Under the pieces are notes generated by a model. It did not search any database and had not been told where the DNA came from. It saw only the letters and a list, made by a program, of their open reading frames with translations. The translations under genes were made by a program, and so were the position numbers. Shown one piece after another: positions 1 through 8,570 of a DNA stretch of 64,000 nt; the first letter of the stretch is position 1; every line of letters starts with the position of its first letter. The DNA comes from CBDATB01 sp965199745 (GTDB lineage: Bacteria > Bacteroidota > Bacteroidia > Cytophagales > Flammeovirgaceae): contig CBDATB010000015.1 of the NCBI GenBank assembly GCA_965199745.1, positions 372,001 through 436,000 on the forward strand. The letters run 5' to 3'.

Positions 1-1
1 C

Positions 2-571
2 ATGTTGCTACCATTTCTACTCAGGAGAATAGGTCTTAGGCAAGCCCTTCTATATTATGCAATAGTGTTAATTACTTTTGTGGTGCTTTTTTCGCCTTTT
101 TTTGATATTGCTACCTTAAATAATATGCTCGCAAGCGTACATTTGTATTTTGACAAGTTTGAATTCAATGCAAGTGTTTATTATTTGGTCAGGTGGTTGG
201 GCTATCAATGGGCTGGGTACAATATTATTGCTGTGGCAGGGAAAGTTTTACCCTTTATTACGGCTGCCTATATTCTCATTAGTGCAAGTGTTGAAAGTAC
301 AGCAACAAATCATCTCAAAAGATATGCTGCTTATTTGTTTAGCTTTAGTGCTTATTTGGCTATGTCCAGTGTTGTACATCCTTGGTATGTTAGTACATTG
401 GTTGTATTAGGTATTTTGTCAAATTATCGTTTTCCTATTTTGTGGTCTGCGCTATGCTTTTTTTCATATGCTACTTATATGACCGAAGATTATCAGGAAA
501 ATTTATGCTTGGTAGCCATAGAATACATACTTGTATACGGTTATTTTATCATAGAGTACCGAAGGAGGTAA
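2..571 (+). CDS. C-terminal part of a GT-C type membrane glycosyltransferase (partial)
   Basis: The reading frame is open from the window edge, so the real start probably lies upstream and only about the last 189 residues are visible. The protein is almost entirely hydrophobic, with at least five membrane segments. A short loop reads KFEFNASVYYLVRWLGY, followed by GYN, a pattern I associate with Bacteroidota mannosyltransferase-like GT-C proteins; the conserved HPWY motif lies in a later loop. It ends in a basic tail (EYRRR), probably cytoplasmic. By family it would transfer sugar from a polyprenyl-phosphate donor at the inner membrane, but the catalytic N-terminal loop is outside the window, so substrate and exact family are inferred. 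It converges on pfkA, with only 7 bases between the stop codons. Confidence 0.6.
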   Translation: MLLPFLLRRIGLRQALLYYAIVLITFVVLFSPFFDIATLNNMLASVHLYFDKFEFNASVYYLVRWLGYQWAGYNIIAVAGKVLPFITAAYILISASVESTATNHLKRYAAYLFSFSAYLAMSSVVHPWYVSTLVVLGILSNYRFPILWSALCFFSYATYMTEDYQENLCLVAIEYILVYGYFIIEYRRR

Positions 572-578
572 TTTTCAA

Positions 579-1562
579 TTATCTCAACTCATTGCCGCTC
601 AGAATATTGACCATTTTGATTAACTCGGTATTGATTGGCTTCTTTTTACTGATGGCGTCGTGTATAGGCGTAAATGTTATTTTGTCGTTTACAACGCCTA
701 CCATCATATTTCTTTTATTATCCAGCAGTCCTTCTATAGCTGCTAGCCCCATTCTGCTGGCTAAAATTCTATCTAAGGCAGTAGGCGTACCGCCGCGTTG
801 AATATGGCCTAATGTTGTTACACGGATGTCTATATCGGGGATAACTTCTTTTACTTTTTTAGAAATATAAGCAGCACTTCCTATTTCCTCCCCCTCAGCA
901 ACAATAACTACAGAAGAACGCGTTGCTTTTTTAGTACGTACTTTTAGCGTAGTAATTACTCCATCAAAGCTATCGGGAAGTTCGGGCACCATCACCAGCT
1001 CTGCTCCCCCACCTATTCCGGTTTGTATGGCAATGTAGCCCGAATCTCTACCCATCACCTCAATAAAGAAAACACGGTCGTGAGAGTCTGCGGTATCTCT
1101 AATTTTATCTACTGCATCCAAAGCAGTGTTCACTGCCGTATCAAAACCAATGGTATAATCCGTACCGTACAAATCGTTATCTATGGTGCCGGGTATGCCG
1201 ATGGTCGGTATGCCGTATTCTTTATAAAAAATATCTACACCTGTAAAAGTACCATTTCCTCCGATGGCTACAAGACCCTCTATTTGACGCTTTTTTAAAC
1301 TTTCAAAAGCCTGCCTTCTGCCCACTTCAGTTTTGAATGCCTCTGAGCGTGCTGATTTTAAGACTGTACCACCACTTTGGATAATATTTCCTACTGATTT
1401 TGAGTTCATCTTCTTTAAATCACCTTCTATCATGCCTTTGAATCCTCTAACTATACCATACACGTCAAGCCCATAATAAAGACTTCCTCTAATCGCCCCT
1501 CTGATCGCGGCATTCATGCCGGGCGCATCGCCCCCAGAAGTAAATATTGCTATATTTTTCAT
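579..1562 (-). CDS. pfkA: ATP-dependent 6-phosphofructokinase
   Basis: Phosphorylates fructose 6-phosphate to fructose 1,6-bisphosphate in glycolysis (cytosolic tetramer). At 327 residues it has the usual length of bacterial PfkA. It shows the ATP-binding start TSGGDAPGMNAAIRG (residues 8-22), the catalytic PGTIDND motif (124-130) and the substrate-binding MGRDSGY segment (about 170). The residue after the double glycine of the family's GGDG nucleotide/Mg motif is Asn103 (GGNGT) instead of Asp; Asp at this place (Asp103 in E. coli crystal numbering) helps bind Mg-ATP. The glycine that distinguishes ATP-PFKs from PPi-PFKs is kept. The gene is monocistronic on the minus strand. The start ATG at 1562 gives the canonical N-terminus. 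Identity is certain; full activity is less so because of Asn103. Confidence 0.95.
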   Translation of the reverse strand: MKNIAIFTSGGDAPGMNAAIRGAIRGSLYYGLDVYGIVRGFKGMIEGDLKKMNSKSVGNIIQSGGTVLKSARSEAFKTEVGRRQAFESLKKRQIEGLVAIGGNGTFTGVDIFYKEYGIPTIGIPGTIDNDLYGTDYTIGFDTAVNTALDAVDKIRDTADSHDRVFFIEVMGRDSGYIAIQTGIGGGAELVMVPELPDSFDGVITTLKVRTKKATRSSVVIVAEGEEIGSAAYISKKVKEVIPDIDIRVTTLGHIQRGGTPTALDRILASRMGLAAIEGLLDNKRNMMVGVVNDKITFTPIHDAISKKKPINTELIKMVNILSGNELR

Positions 1563-1788
1563 ACTGCCTTAATTGAATTTTTGATTATAACACATTATAT
1601 CGAATCTGTGAAAAGAACCAAGTAATAATTTGTTTTGTATTTTTGTCAGCGCATACACATCAACTAAATATGACAGGTAAAACTAAACCAAAGTACCCAA
1701 AAGTCAAAGCATATTCAACAATCGCCATATCTATAGCAAAAAATCATTAGGCACGTTTTGTCGCATATAATGCTCAACTTAAGTGGTC

Positions 1789-1890
1789 AATTATTTAACC
1801 GAGAGGCAAGGCTCACCTTTAACCATGTCAGAATTTGTTGCTGGCAACTACCATGACCTCTATCAAAGCAAAGGGGAAAAAATAAATCTC
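1789..1890 (+). pseudogene. Transposase scar (IS5-like DDE family)
   Basis: A short frame reads NYLTERQGSPLTMS then AGNYHDLYQS. This resembles the segment around the second catalytic Asp of IS5-type transposases (LTDRQGLPL...AGNHHDLY). There is no start codon and stops flank it on both sides; the rest of the gene is unrecognisable. The surrounding pfkA-STAS intergenic stretch (1563-2036) holds no other gene that I can support. The family call rests on motif similarity by eye only. Confidence 0.45.
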
Positions 1891-1950
1891 TTGATTTTTT
1901 ATTTGGTAGACAATTTAAATAAGTTTTTAGTTTAATCCCTTTATTTTGTA

Positions 1951-1958
1951 TAAGTTTG
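1951..1958 (+). promoter_or_regulatory. Candidate Bacteroidota -7 box for the STAS/kinase pair
   Basis: TAAGTTTG fits the Bacteroidota -7 consensus TAnnTTTG and lies about 78 bases upstream of the STAS start. I do not see a clear TTG -33 element at the expected spacing, so this is only a candidate. Confidence 0.3.
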
Positions 1959-2036
1959 AAAGATGCCTACAAGCAGTTAAATAAATATATGAAAGAAGAA
2001 TAAATTATTTCATAATGTTAATGATGATATACAGAA

Positions 2037-2390
2037 ATGAATATAAATACTACTGAACAAGAAAATTATTGTACTCTTAGTCTCGAAGGTGAATTAGACG
2101 CTAGCTGCGCATTAATGTTAGATAAAGAAATACAAAAAATTATTGAAAAAGGGTACAAAAATATTCTTTTTGATTGTGTCGATTTGAGTTATATATCTTC
2201 TACAGGTATTGGTGTTTTTGCTTCTCATATAGAAGAATCAAGAAGTGGTAAGCTAGTATTCGTATTGTATGGACTAAACAAAAAAGTTCATAATGTTTTT
2301 GAAGTTTTAGGTATCAATCAGCTACTGCCAATAGTAAACTCTGAATACGATGCAAAAAAATATATTAATGCACAAAAAAATTGTATATAG
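2037..2390 (+). CDS. STAS-domain anti-sigma factor antagonist (SpoIIAA/RsbV-like)
   Basis: A single STAS domain of 117 residues. The hallmark segment SYISSTGIGVFASHIEE contains the Ser/Thr pair that is phosphorylated in SpoIIAA/RsbV proteins. In that family the unphosphorylated antagonist binds the anti-sigma kinase and frees a sigma factor or other target; the kinase phosphorylates it and a PP2C (SpoIIE-type) phosphatase resets it. The next gene encodes just such a kinase and overlaps its end, so the two are almost certainly cotranslated partners. A SpoIIE-type phosphatase gene lies about 19 kb away at 21.6-23.3 kb. The regulated target is not visible here. Confidence 0.88.
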   Translation: MNINTTEQENYCTLSLEGELDASCALMLDKEIQKIIEKGYKNILFDCVDLSYISSTGIGVFASHIEESRSGKLVFVLYGLNKKVHNVFEVLGINQLLPIVNSEYDAKKYINAQKNCI

Positions 2391-2775
2391 TCATACGGAT
2401 AACTTACGAAAAGTGAGGGATTTCATGCGTGAGGTTACCGCCGAATATCCTATCAGCACAGAAGATGCATATTTTATTGTCATGGTTGTAGATGAAGTAT
2501 GCGCTAACCGCATCGTACACACGTTTAAAAACAACAATAAACAAGAAATTCAGGTGCTTACTTCTTATCAAAACGGTTACGTCTTTGTAGAGATAAGCGA
2601 TGAAGGTGATTTTTTCGATATTGCTAGCTGGGTTCCTCCAGATATGAAGGAGGTGGTAAAAAAACGCTCGCCGGGTGGGATGGGGATAAATTTGATTAGA
2701 AAAATTATGGATGAGGTATGGAGCGAAAGAAAACTCGGCAGAAATATTTGTAAAATGTTTAAGAAAGTAGGATAA
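2368..2775 (+). CDS. RsbW/SpoIIAB-like anti-sigma serine kinase (HATPase_c_2)
   Basis: Small GHKL ATPase of about 135 residues. The N box appears as VVDEVCANRIVHTF (the family more usually has DEAxxNAIxH), G1 as SDEGDFFD, and G2 as PGGMGINLIRKIMDEV. No phospho-accepting His is present, as expected for a serine kinase. I prefer the ATG at 2368 (MHKKIVYSHTD), which matches the usual short N-terminus; an in-frame ATG at 2350 is possible. Either start overlaps the STAS stop at 2388-2390, implying translational coupling and a stoichiometric partner-switching pair. It is inferred to phosphorylate the STAS protein just upstream and to sequester a downstream regulator. Confidence 0.85.
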   Translation: MHKKIVYSHTDNLRKVRDFMREVTAEYPISTEDAYFIVMVVDEVCANRIVHTFKNNNKQEIQVLTSYQNGYVFVEISDEGDFFDIASWVPPDMKEVVKKRSPGGMGINLIRKIMDEVWSERKLGRNICKMFKKVG

Positions 2776-2802
2776 ATATTTATATGCTGCGCTGCCGCCT
2801 GA

Positions 2803-3816
2803 TCAGTCAGGATCGCTGTAAATAAGTTCAACGAAGAAACTGGGGCGGTCTACACCCAAAGCCTTGCAAGCCTCTGCGTTTAGCTGAATAATAGCCCCCT
2901 TGTCGGTAGCCTCTTTTTTAATCCTACCCACAACCCTTACCAAAGTAGTATAACTATTTTCAGGGTTGACTACTTTAATATAAGTGCCTACAGGAAGGCT
3001 AGGATGTAAAGCAAGTTTTCTGTTGGTAATTCTTTTAGTTTTGATATTTTCAAGAAAAGCCAATCCCTTTTTTTTATCTAAACCCTTAGAAGCCTCTTCA
3101 GCATCGTCGTTTTTTACCTCAGCTTTGGGTGATGCTAGGTCAGGATCGTTGTGCTTGATAGTTAGTTTTTGTCCAGGTTTAATAGTGTTTTCAACTAGGT
3201 GATTCCAGTGTTTCAAACTGTCTATATCAATGCCATATTGCTGAGCGATAAAATAAAGCGTCTCTCCTTGGCTTACCGTGTGAATATTTTCATATCTGTA
3301 TCGCGTGCCAGTAGCTTTATCTGTCAGTGGTTTATTTATATCAGCAGACAACGCTGCCGACTCAACTGCCGTGCCTTGCTCAGTACTCGCTTTTGCAGAC
3401 AGTAAATTAATCGCCAGCGAAATACCCACATACAAATTTTTAGACTTGAGCTGGTTTTGGCGAATAATCTCATCTTGATCTACATTAAAAAGCCTTGAAA
3501 TTCTATACAAATTGTCACCTTCATTGATTTCATACCGAAAAATCAATCTATATTTCCGAATATTTTCACTGTTAAAAGGAATAGAAACCCTATCACCGGG
3601 TTTTACTAAAGCACGATTATTGGGTATTTTTTTTACTATATCATTTGTCTTTATATGGTATTTCTGACTAATTCCATATAAATTTTCTTGTGGTCTGACA
3701 ATATGATCGAAATAGTAATGATCTCCTTTTTTGTATACATTGACAGTATCTTGAGAAAATGCAGTAAAAAAGAAGTTCAAAAGGCAAATAATTAGAAAAA
3801 ATTTACGAGGCTTCAT
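2803..3816 (-). CDS. Secreted LysM peptidoglycan-binding protein with RlpA-like C-terminus
   Basis: A 337-residue exported protein with a signal peptide (MKPRKFFLIICLLNFFFTAFS, then Q). Three LysM-like modules follow: residues about 32-80 (VRPQENLYGISQKYHI), 93-140 (YEINEGDNLYRISRLFNV) and 178-222 (HTVSQGETLYFIAQQYGI). Then comes a charged linker rich in Lys/Asp/Glu. The last ~75 residues (PVGTYIKVVNPEN, TLVRVVGRI, IIQLNAEACKALGV) resemble a double-psi beta-barrel as in RlpA, though without an obvious catalytic Asp. It probably sits in the periplasm on peptidoglycan, with a structural or lytic role in cell-wall remodelling. It lies 31 bases downstream of the pseudouridine synthase on the same strand. 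Confidence 0.8.
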   Translation of the reverse strand: MKPRKFFLIICLLNFFFTAFSQDTVNVYKKGDHYYFDHIVRPQENLYGISQKYHIKTNDIVKKIPNNRALVKPGDRVSIPFNSENIRKYRLIFRYEINEGDNLYRISRLFNVDQDEIIRQNQLKSKNLYVGISLAINLLSAKASTEQGTAVESAALSADINKPLTDKATGTRYRYENIHTVSQGETLYFIAQQYGIDIDSLKHWNHLVENTIKPGQKLTIKHNDPDLASPKAEVKNDDAEEASKGLDKKKGLAFLENIKTKRITNRKLALHPSLPVGTYIKVVNPENSYTTLVRVVGRIKKEATDKGAIIQLNAEACKALGVDRPSFFVELIYSDPD

Positions 3817-3847
3817 AAGTATTTTTTACTTTAAAATTTTTATTTTT

Positions 3848-4663
3848 TTATGATTTGAATTGTTTTAATTCCTTCGTCGTCAACGTACGCCATTTACCGC
3901 GGGGCAGTCTGTGTTTAGTAAGTCCTCCGTACACTGTTCTATCGAGCTTAACCACCTCGTAGCCTAGGTGTTCGAATATTCTTTTGACAATTCTATTTTT
4001 TCCCGAGTGTAACTCAACGCCCAGAGATTTATTATCTGGCGACACCACAGAAATGCCGTCAAGATCAATCGGGCCGTCTTCCAGGGCGAAGCCCGTTGTA
4101 ATTTTCTGAAAATCCATTTCGGTGATTGGTTTATTTAGCTCTACCAGATATATTTTTCTTACCCTTCCCGAAGGATGAGCTAATTTTTTAGCTAGCTCTC
4201 CATCATTGGTAAAGAGCAAAAGTCCGGTGGTATTTCTGTCTAGTCTTCCAACAGGGTAAATTCTCTCTTCACAACTATTTTTGACCAAGTTCATCACTGT
4301 TTTCCGCCCTTCAGGGTCTTGCGTAGTAGTGATATAATCCTTGGGTTTATTTAATAAAATATAAGTCATTCTCTCGGGGTATATCAGTTTATCCCGATAA
4401 TTTACTCTGTCCTTGTGAGGATTCACTTGGTAACCCATGGCGGTGATAACAGTACCATTCACTCGAATAAGACCCTCAGCAATTAGCTTGTCTGCCTCTC
4501 TTCGAGAACAAACACCCGAGTTAGCAATATAGCGGTTTAGGCGAACAGTGTCCAAGTAGTGAAGCGGTGAAATACTTAAAGCATTTTTAGGCTTCGTATC
4601 GGCTCGTTTTTTTTTAGTGTGCTTTTTAGTTTGGTATTTCTTGTTGCTTTTCGCTAAGGGCAT
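3848..4663 (-). CDS. RluB/RsuA-family rRNA pseudouridine synthase
   Basis: Isomerises uridine to pseudouridine in large-subunit (or small-subunit) rRNA. After a strongly basic ~40-residue N-terminal extension there is an S4 RNA-binding domain (LNRYIANSGVCSRREADKLI, then VNG), a linker, and the catalytic core with the GRLDRNTTGLLLFTNDG motif, whose Asp is the nucleophile. The C-terminal segment (GKNRIVKRIFEHLGYEVVKLDR) is also canonical. At 271 residues it matches the RluB/RsuA group; which rRNA position it modifies cannot be told from the sequence. The lysine-rich start is common in Bacteroidota orthologues. It is encoded just downstream of tRNA-His on the same strand. Confidence 0.88.
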   Translation of the reverse strand: MPLAKSNKKYQTKKHTKKKRADTKPKNALSISPLHYLDTVRLNRYIANSGVCSRREADKLIAEGLIRVNGTVITAMGYQVNPHKDRVNYRDKLIYPERMTYILLNKPKDYITTTQDPEGRKTVMNLVKNSCEERIYPVGRLDRNTTGLLLFTNDGELAKKLAHPSGRVRKIYLVELNKPITEMDFQKITTGFALEDGPIDLDGISVVSPDNKSLGVELHSGKNRIVKRIFEHLGYEVVKLDRTVYGGLTKHRLPRGKWRTLTTKELKQFKS

Positions 4664-4737
4664 AGCAGGTTCATGTTTTCATGCTTTACAAATAGGATCG
4701 AGAATATATCGCAGCTGAACCTCTAAATAGGCTTTTG

Positions 4738-4812
4738 GGCGACTGATGGGACTTGAACCCACGACCCCCGGAACCACAACCCGGTACTCTAACCAACTGA
4801 GCTACAGACGCC
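4738..4812 (-). tRNA. tRNA-His (GTG anticodon)
   Basis: The minus strand folds as a standard cloverleaf with D-loop AGTTGGTTA, anticodon loop TTGTGGT and T-arm GTGGG-TTCAAGT-CCCAT. It has the histidine-specific G-1 (4812) and C73 (4738). The 3' CCA is not encoded. By my pairing the acceptor stem has one U4-U69 mismatch; all other stems pair. Confidence 0.93.
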
Positions 4813-5008
4813 ATCACTTCTAATGAACGCAAAACTAATGGTCGGCTCTCATTTGTACAACTTTTTTTGCTAATTGCTCACCAAAATTTTGCTTAAAAAA
4901 CGTTATACTGATTCACTTAATGTGAGTTATCAATTATAATATTTTGTTAACGGTTTATAATTTTGCGGCTGTCAAACTGTTTTTTATTCATTTAAAAATA
5001 TACAAAGA

Positions 5009-6814
5009 TTGCCCAGATTGCCCATAAAAAATAGACATCAATATGAACTCGGCATCATCGGTAACTGTGCTTACCTGTCGCTCATCAACAAAGATGCAGC
5101 CGTTCAATGGTTGTGTTGGCCTAAATTTGACAGTAGCTTTATATTCGGCAGCTTGCTGGATGCAGGCGGCAGCGGCGAATTTAGTATTCTACCCGCCGAG
5201 TCTGACTATGCTACCAGCCAATATTATATAGAAAATACCAACGTGCTGTGTACTGAGTTTGAAACGGGTGGAGGAGAAAAATATAAAGTAACAGATTTTG
5301 CACCGCGATTTGAGCAAAACTATCGCTACTATCGTCCTTTAATGCTCATCCGAAAGATAGAACCCATGAGTGATATGCCCGTTATTCGCATTAAGTGCGA
5401 GCCTGTGGGTAATTATGGCAAGCTAAAACCCACTACCGCTATGGGGAGCAATCATATCATGTACTTGGGTTTTGAGCAGCAAGTGAGGCTAACGACCAAC
5501 GTTTCGCTCAATTATATTATGGAACATGAGAGTTTTGTATTGAATGAACCTAAATATTTGGTACTTACTTACGGTATTCCGCTAGAAACTTCATTGGAAT
5601 ATACAGCAGAAGATTTTCTAAAAAAAACCATTAAATATTGGCACGATTGGGTAACTACTACCAGCATTGGTACTTTTTACCAGCAACAAATCATTCGCTC
5701 TGCCTTAGTACTAAAAATCCATCAATACGAAGATACGGGTGCCATTATTGCAGCCGCCACTACCAGCTTGCCCGAATTTCCACAAAGCACACGTAATTGG
5801 GACTATCGCTATTGCTGGATGCGGGATACTTATTACACGCTCACAGCTTTCAATAATATCGGGCATTTTGAAGAAATGAAGAAATATTTTAACTATATCG
5901 AAAATGTAACCCGCCACGAAAATGATCGCTTTCAGCCTCTATACAGAGTTGATACTAAAAAAGAAATAAAAGAAATAATACTCGATTATCTTCCTGGCTA
6001 TTTGGACAACCAGCCCGTCCGAGTAGGCAATGATGCTTATACTCACATCCAGAATGATGTATATGGTCAGGTATTAGTATCCCTGCTTCCGTTCTATACC
6101 GATAAACGCTTTATCTCTCGCGACAGAGTGTACTCTCTTCGATTGGTCGAACATGCCTTACAGAAAATAAAAGACACTATGGATGAGAAAGACGCAGGAC
6201 TGTGGGAATTTAGAAATACTGCTCAAGTACACTGCTACACTTTGCTATTTCACTGGGCGGGTAGCTCAGCAGCTTATAAAATAGCCAGTGCTTTCAAGGA
6301 TAGGGTATTGATGGAAAAAGCCATGAAACTACGTGATGTTGCTGCCAAAAAGATACACTCTTGCAAAATTCCCGGAACAGACGCGTATGCTCAAGCCATA
6401 GGCTCAAAACACCTCGACGCTAGTTGTTTGCATCTGATTACGATGCGTTATTTAGGCCCTAATTCCGAAGAAGCGCATCAACATTTAAAAGAAATAGAAA
6501 AAACGCTAAAAGCCGAAGGAGGTCTATTTTATCGCTACAAACACGCCGATGATTTTGGAAAGCCGGAAACAACTTTCCTGATATGTGCCTATTGGTATGT
6601 GGAAGCACTGGCTTGTGTGGGTAGAATAGATGAAGCAGTAGAATATTTTGAAAATCTAAGCAAATACAGTAATTACTTAGGACTACTTAGCGAGGATGTT
6701 GATGCGCAAACCGGCAGCCAGTGGGGAAATTTCCCGCAGGCTTACAGCCATGTGGGGCAGGTAAATGCTGCCTATCGCATTGCGAAAAAGTTAGATTATC
6801 CCAATTTTTATTGA
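5009..6814 (+). CDS. GH15 glycoside hydrolase (glucoamylase/trehalase-like)
   Basis: A 601-residue cytosolic enzyme without a signal peptide. The N-terminal beta domain begins GIIGNCAYLSLI and contains VQWLCWPKFDS, as in bacterial GH15 proteins. The (alpha/alpha)6 barrel carries RNWDYRYCWMRD (about 262-273). The C-terminal general-base region is LLSEDVDAQTGSQWGNFPQAYSH. GH15 enzymes release glucose from alpha-1,4-glucans or cleave trehalose; the substrate here is not decided. No ATG is available in frame before the conserved N-terminus, so initiation is probably at TTG 5009 (or TTG 5018). The gene stands alone, divergent from tRNA-His, and converges with the next gene with a 4-base gap. Confidence 0.88.
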   Translation: MPRLPIKNRHQYELGIIGNCAYLSLINKDAAVQWLCWPKFDSSFIFGSLLDAGGSGEFSILPAESDYATSQYYIENTNVLCTEFETGGGEKYKVTDFAPRFEQNYRYYRPLMLIRKIEPMSDMPVIRIKCEPVGNYGKLKPTTAMGSNHIMYLGFEQQVRLTTNVSLNYIMEHESFVLNEPKYLVLTYGIPLETSLEYTAEDFLKKTIKYWHDWVTTTSIGTFYQQQIIRSALVLKIHQYEDTGAIIAAATTSLPEFPQSTRNWDYRYCWMRDTYYTLTAFNNIGHFEEMKKYFNYIENVTRHENDRFQPLYRVDTKKEIKEIILDYLPGYLDNQPVRVGNDAYTHIQNDVYGQVLVSLLPFYTDKRFISRDRVYSLRLVEHALQKIKDTMDEKDAGLWEFRNTAQVHCYTLLFHWAGSSAAYKIASAFKDRVLMEKAMKLRDVAAKKIHSCKIPGTDAYAQAIGSKHLDASCLHLITMRYLGPNSEEAHQHLKEIEKTLKAEGGLFYRYKHADDFGKPETTFLICAYWYVEALACVGRIDEAVEYFENLSKYSNYLGLLSEDVDAQTGSQWGNFPQAYSHVGQVNAAYRIAKKLDYPNFY

Positions 6815-6818
6815 CTAT

Positions 6819-7235
6819 TTAGTTTTCTGTTTTCTTCACAACCTTCACAATAGCTACTACTTCAAAAGCCGTGTACGCAAAGTATAAGACTAAAAAGGTA
6901 AGTGCTATCACAAGCAAGTCGGCTCGAAACAAAAGACCTAGTAAAAGTATTAACAAAAAAGAAATAGCAATTTTAATGCCCAGAGTAGCCATGAAAGCAG
7001 TAACAAAACGGCTGCTATTCTCTTGATTAGCCTTTAAAATACGGAAGTGGGAAAAAGCACTTACTAAGAAAAAATAGAGAAATAGAAAATAGCAAACCAC
7101 AGGAACACCATTTTTGAGTATGAAATTAGTAAATGAATAAAATATACCCATACCTATTGCCGTGAATAGCAGCAGAAGAGTAAGAAATTGCTTATCGTAT
7201 TTCATGTATATCCCTATGATTATGAAAGCAACCAA
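6819..7235 (-). CDS. Small integral membrane protein, function unknown
   Basis: 138 residues with four predicted membrane segments: about 17-37, 45-63, 84-105 and 108-130. A short charged loop (RILKANQENSSR) lies between the second and third. The arrangement is reminiscent of AtpI-like or other small Bacteroidota membrane proteins, but I do not recognise a family. The start could be ATG 7235 or the downstream ATG at 7202 (MKYDKQFL), which gives a more usual short cytoplasmic N-terminus. It converges on the GH15 gene, and gldN lies 140 bases upstream in the same direction. Confidence 0.6.
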   Translation of the reverse strand: MVAFIIIGIYMKYDKQFLTLLLLFTAIGMGIFYSFTNFILKNGVPVVCYFLFLYFFLVSAFSHFRILKANQENSSRFVTAFMATLGIKIAISFLLILLLGLLFRADLLVIALTFLVLYFAYTAFEVVAIVKVVKKTEN

Positions 7236-7374
7236 CTAGCAAGCAAACCTGTTGATAAGTAGAGCTATTATAGCAGATGCCTTATTCATTATTTGTGTGT
7301 CTTGACAAGCACAAACTAGCATAAAGCAGGAAAAGGTAATTACAGAAGAGTTTTCCGTCATAGAAGCTTGGATA

Positions 7375-8217
7375 CTAGTATGACCAGAGCAAATATTCGT
7401 ATTCCAATAATTTATACAACACTTGTTCTGAGGCTTGCAAAGCTCTTTTATTATTGGAATACATATCTACTATCATGTTGTTTTGTGGGTTTTCGTATTT
7501 AACGAGTCGCCCGCGGAATAAACCTAAATCAAAAGCCTCATCAAGAGACCGATGTTCTGCAGAGTTGGCCGAATTGTACCAGATGGCTTCGGGATTGTTT
7601 TTGAAAACCGCATTTAGTACCAATTCTTTATAACTAAAAGACGCCAACTCTTTTTCAATGCCTGCTGGGCTGTACTCGGAGGGAATGATTAGCGTAATTG
7701 CCAGCAAGTCGTGTTTCATTCGGGATTCCCTTTTGTCAAAAATTAAATCTTCTTTTAGCTCTATCAGGTACAGTTGGCGGGGTAAAAACTCATTATCTTC
7801 TGCTATGCTGGTCTCTTGTTTGTTGTTATTATTATCTATCCACGTTTCATTGTTCCAGGTATCTTGTTGAAATTCAAGAGTTTCTATTGCTGGGTCAGGA
7901 ATAGTTAGTTTTTGGAGAAATTCCTCTATACTCATTCTAGTTTCTAGCGAGTCACTTTTATAGGGAATAATTTGGCGATTTTTTACTGCTTTGATGAGTA
8001 TTCTCGATATTTCGGTGTCTTGCGCAAAAAAGGCACTGTTGAATTTAGTGCGCATATCTATCCTAAACCATAATGATTTTTTAAACATAATATCATCTTT
8101 TCTTACCGGTCGGAGAGAATGGGGGTTATAAAGCTGTTCATATTGTGCCAACCCCGTAGCAGGATACATAAAAATTGTGAGAAAGAATATGCCTGTAATA
8201 TATCGATCTGGCTTCAT
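7375..8217 (-). CDS. gldN: GldN/PorN-like type IX secretion and gliding protein
   Basis: A 280-residue protein with a signal peptide (MKPDRYITGIFFLTIFMYPATGLA, then Q). It shows the GldN pattern PVRKDDIMFKKSLWFRIDMRTKFN near the N-terminus, the middle ADxx/EEFLQKL region, LIFDKRESRMKHDLLAI, and the terminal LLEYEYLLWSY that parallels the family's conserved C-terminal Trp-Asn/Ser-Tyr. GldN/PorN forms the periplasmic ring with GldK and is required for T9SS export and gliding. The usual neighbours gldK, gldL and gldM are not in this window; the upstream gene is an aminotransferase after a 353-base gap. So this is an orphan copy or a split locus. Family assignment comes from motif order, not a search. 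Confidence 0.75.
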   Translation of the reverse strand: MKPDRYITGIFFLTIFMYPATGLAQYEQLYNPHSLRPVRKDDIMFKKSLWFRIDMRTKFNSAFFAQDTEISRILIKAVKNRQIIPYKSDSLETRMSIEEFLQKLTIPDPAIETLEFQQDTWNNETWIDNNNNKQETSIAEDNEFLPRQLYLIELKEDLIFDKRESRMKHDLLAITLIIPSEYSPAGIEKELASFSYKELVLNAVFKNNPEAIWYNSANSAEHRSLDEAFDLGLFRGRLVKYENPQNNMIVDMYSNNKRALQASEQVLYKLLEYEYLLWSY

Positions 8218-8570
8218 AGTTATGCTATTTTAATTTGCTACTGACATTATGCGTCTGATTTTTTCAAAAATCAAAGTAACTGTATTGTCAAATTATTATA
8301 AAAATTTTGTAACTACATAATCCCAGTTTCAGAGAAAAGTATATTACGAATATATGTCTTAAATTTTTTTTCGATAAACATAGCAAAGCCGATGCCAATA
8401 TAATTGATAGTAGCCTAATATTTTCTTCTTTTCATCATAAATTGTTAATTGCTTAACTATTTTTACACTTGCTTATTCAAATTGTCTTTCAGCACTGGCT
8501 TCTTCGGCGATGTTTATTTGTTTTTCTGTCAACCTGTAGAGTAAGCAAAAATATTTATACGGATTAGTAT
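8218..8570. other. Intergenic stretch without a recognisable gene
   Basis: AT-rich DNA between gldN and the DegT-type aminotransferase gene. I see no open frame with codon-like composition, no hairpin with a T-run and no match to the window's repeats. It should include the gldN promoter. Confidence 0.5.

Noticed and set aside
5043..5231. ATG-started ORF within the GH15 gene
   Set aside because: Different frame from the clear GH15 homology; the true start is a TTG.
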